A stretch of 32,508 nt of DNA. Source: Rikenellaceae bacterium (GTDB taxonomy: Bacteria > Bacteroidota > Bacteroidia > Bacteroidales > UBA932). Both the position numbers and the translations under genes were made by a program. Location: contig JALFGP010000096.1 of NCBI GenBank assembly GCA_022777205.1, positions 1 to 32,508 of the forward strand. Reading direction: 5' to 3'. The notes beneath the pieces are model-generated. The model did not search any database. It saw only the letters and a program-made list of their open reading frames with translations, and was not told the DNA's origin. Positions 32,325 through 32,508 of this stretch are shown here, piece after piece; position 1 is the stretch's first letter, and each line of letters opens with the position of its first letter.

Positions 32325-32508
32325 TCCAGTGAAATTCTTCCCATATCCCCAGCCAAGCCGGCAAGGCCGGCAAGGCCCCAGCAACAAGTAAAATTCTTCC
32401 CACAACGACCAAGCCGGCAAAGCCGGCGAGGTCACCCCTTTTCCAGCGGAATTCTTCCCATATCCCAGCCAAGCCGGCAAAGCCGCCAAGGCCCCCAGCA
32501 AGTTACCA
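32295..32508 (+). repeat. GC-rich ~61-bp tandem repeat array, right copy, runs off window
   Basis: Units begin AGCCGGCAA at 32295, 32356, 32412 and 32472, with lengths 61, 56 and 60 bp before the window ends. They are the same family as the array at 26071. The last unit passes into CAGCAAGTTACC, the 11-bp motif that follows the left array, so the same order of repeats is reproduced. Confidence 0.85.

Noticed and set aside
32165..32501. Open frames of 63-83 residues on the minus strand at the right edge, rich in Pro-Ala-Leu-Pro-Ala repeats.
   Set aside because: They are translations of the 61-bp array; no start context or conservation signal is visible.

Overview
The window looks like a Bacteroidota (Bacteroidales-type) chromosome. 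The grounds are promoters of the TTTG-N19/20-TAnnTTTG type, little sign of Shine-Dalgarno sites, and gene content typical of the phylum: a GH57 amylase, a eukaryote-like glycogen synthase and a eukaryote-type branching enzyme. I cannot place it to genus.

Core region (1-25500). On the minus strand from the left are a truncated long-chain acyl-CoA synthetase and a deoxynucleoside kinase, divergent from a metallo-beta-lactamase-fold hydrolase. A long minus-strand operon follows, read right to left: xseA, xseB, glgB, a debranching enzyme, a GT4 glycosyltransferase, a GH57 amylase, a 1413-residue glycogen synthase/alpha-glucan phosphorylase fusion, and ribF. It holds enzymes for building, branching, trimming and phosphorolysing glycogen, but no ADP-glucose pyrophosphorylase. 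Divergent from xseA are engB, prs, a small Cys-rich membrane protein and der, ending in a strong bidirectional terminator. Next come efp, ispH and cmk (minus), an orphan sigma54-type response regulator overlapping rlmH (plus), and an M16 peptidase with an unknown secreted protein (minus).

Accessory region (25500-32508). A tRNA-Ser(UGA) is followed directly by a 158-bp nested inverted repeat that could fold like a cloverleaf. About 6 kb of cargo is bracketed by 146-bp direct repeats (145/146 identical), each running into a GC-rich array of about 61-bp units. The cargo is a hicAB toxin-antitoxin pair with its own promoter and operator, and an overlapping three-gene operon (AbiEi-like winged-helix protein, AbiEii/DUF6036-like nucleotidyltransferase, metallophosphoesterase). 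It also holds a second, decayed hicB end, a nucleotidyltransferase remnant, the C-terminal stub of a tyrosine recombinase, and an AlbA_2/ATPase/winged-helix protein. This looks like a small defence or toxin-antitoxin island built by repeat-mediated rearrangement beside a tRNA gene.

The best candidates for something new are the three-gene operon and the cloverleaf/direct-repeat architecture. Family assignments rest on motifs and recall; no database search was run.
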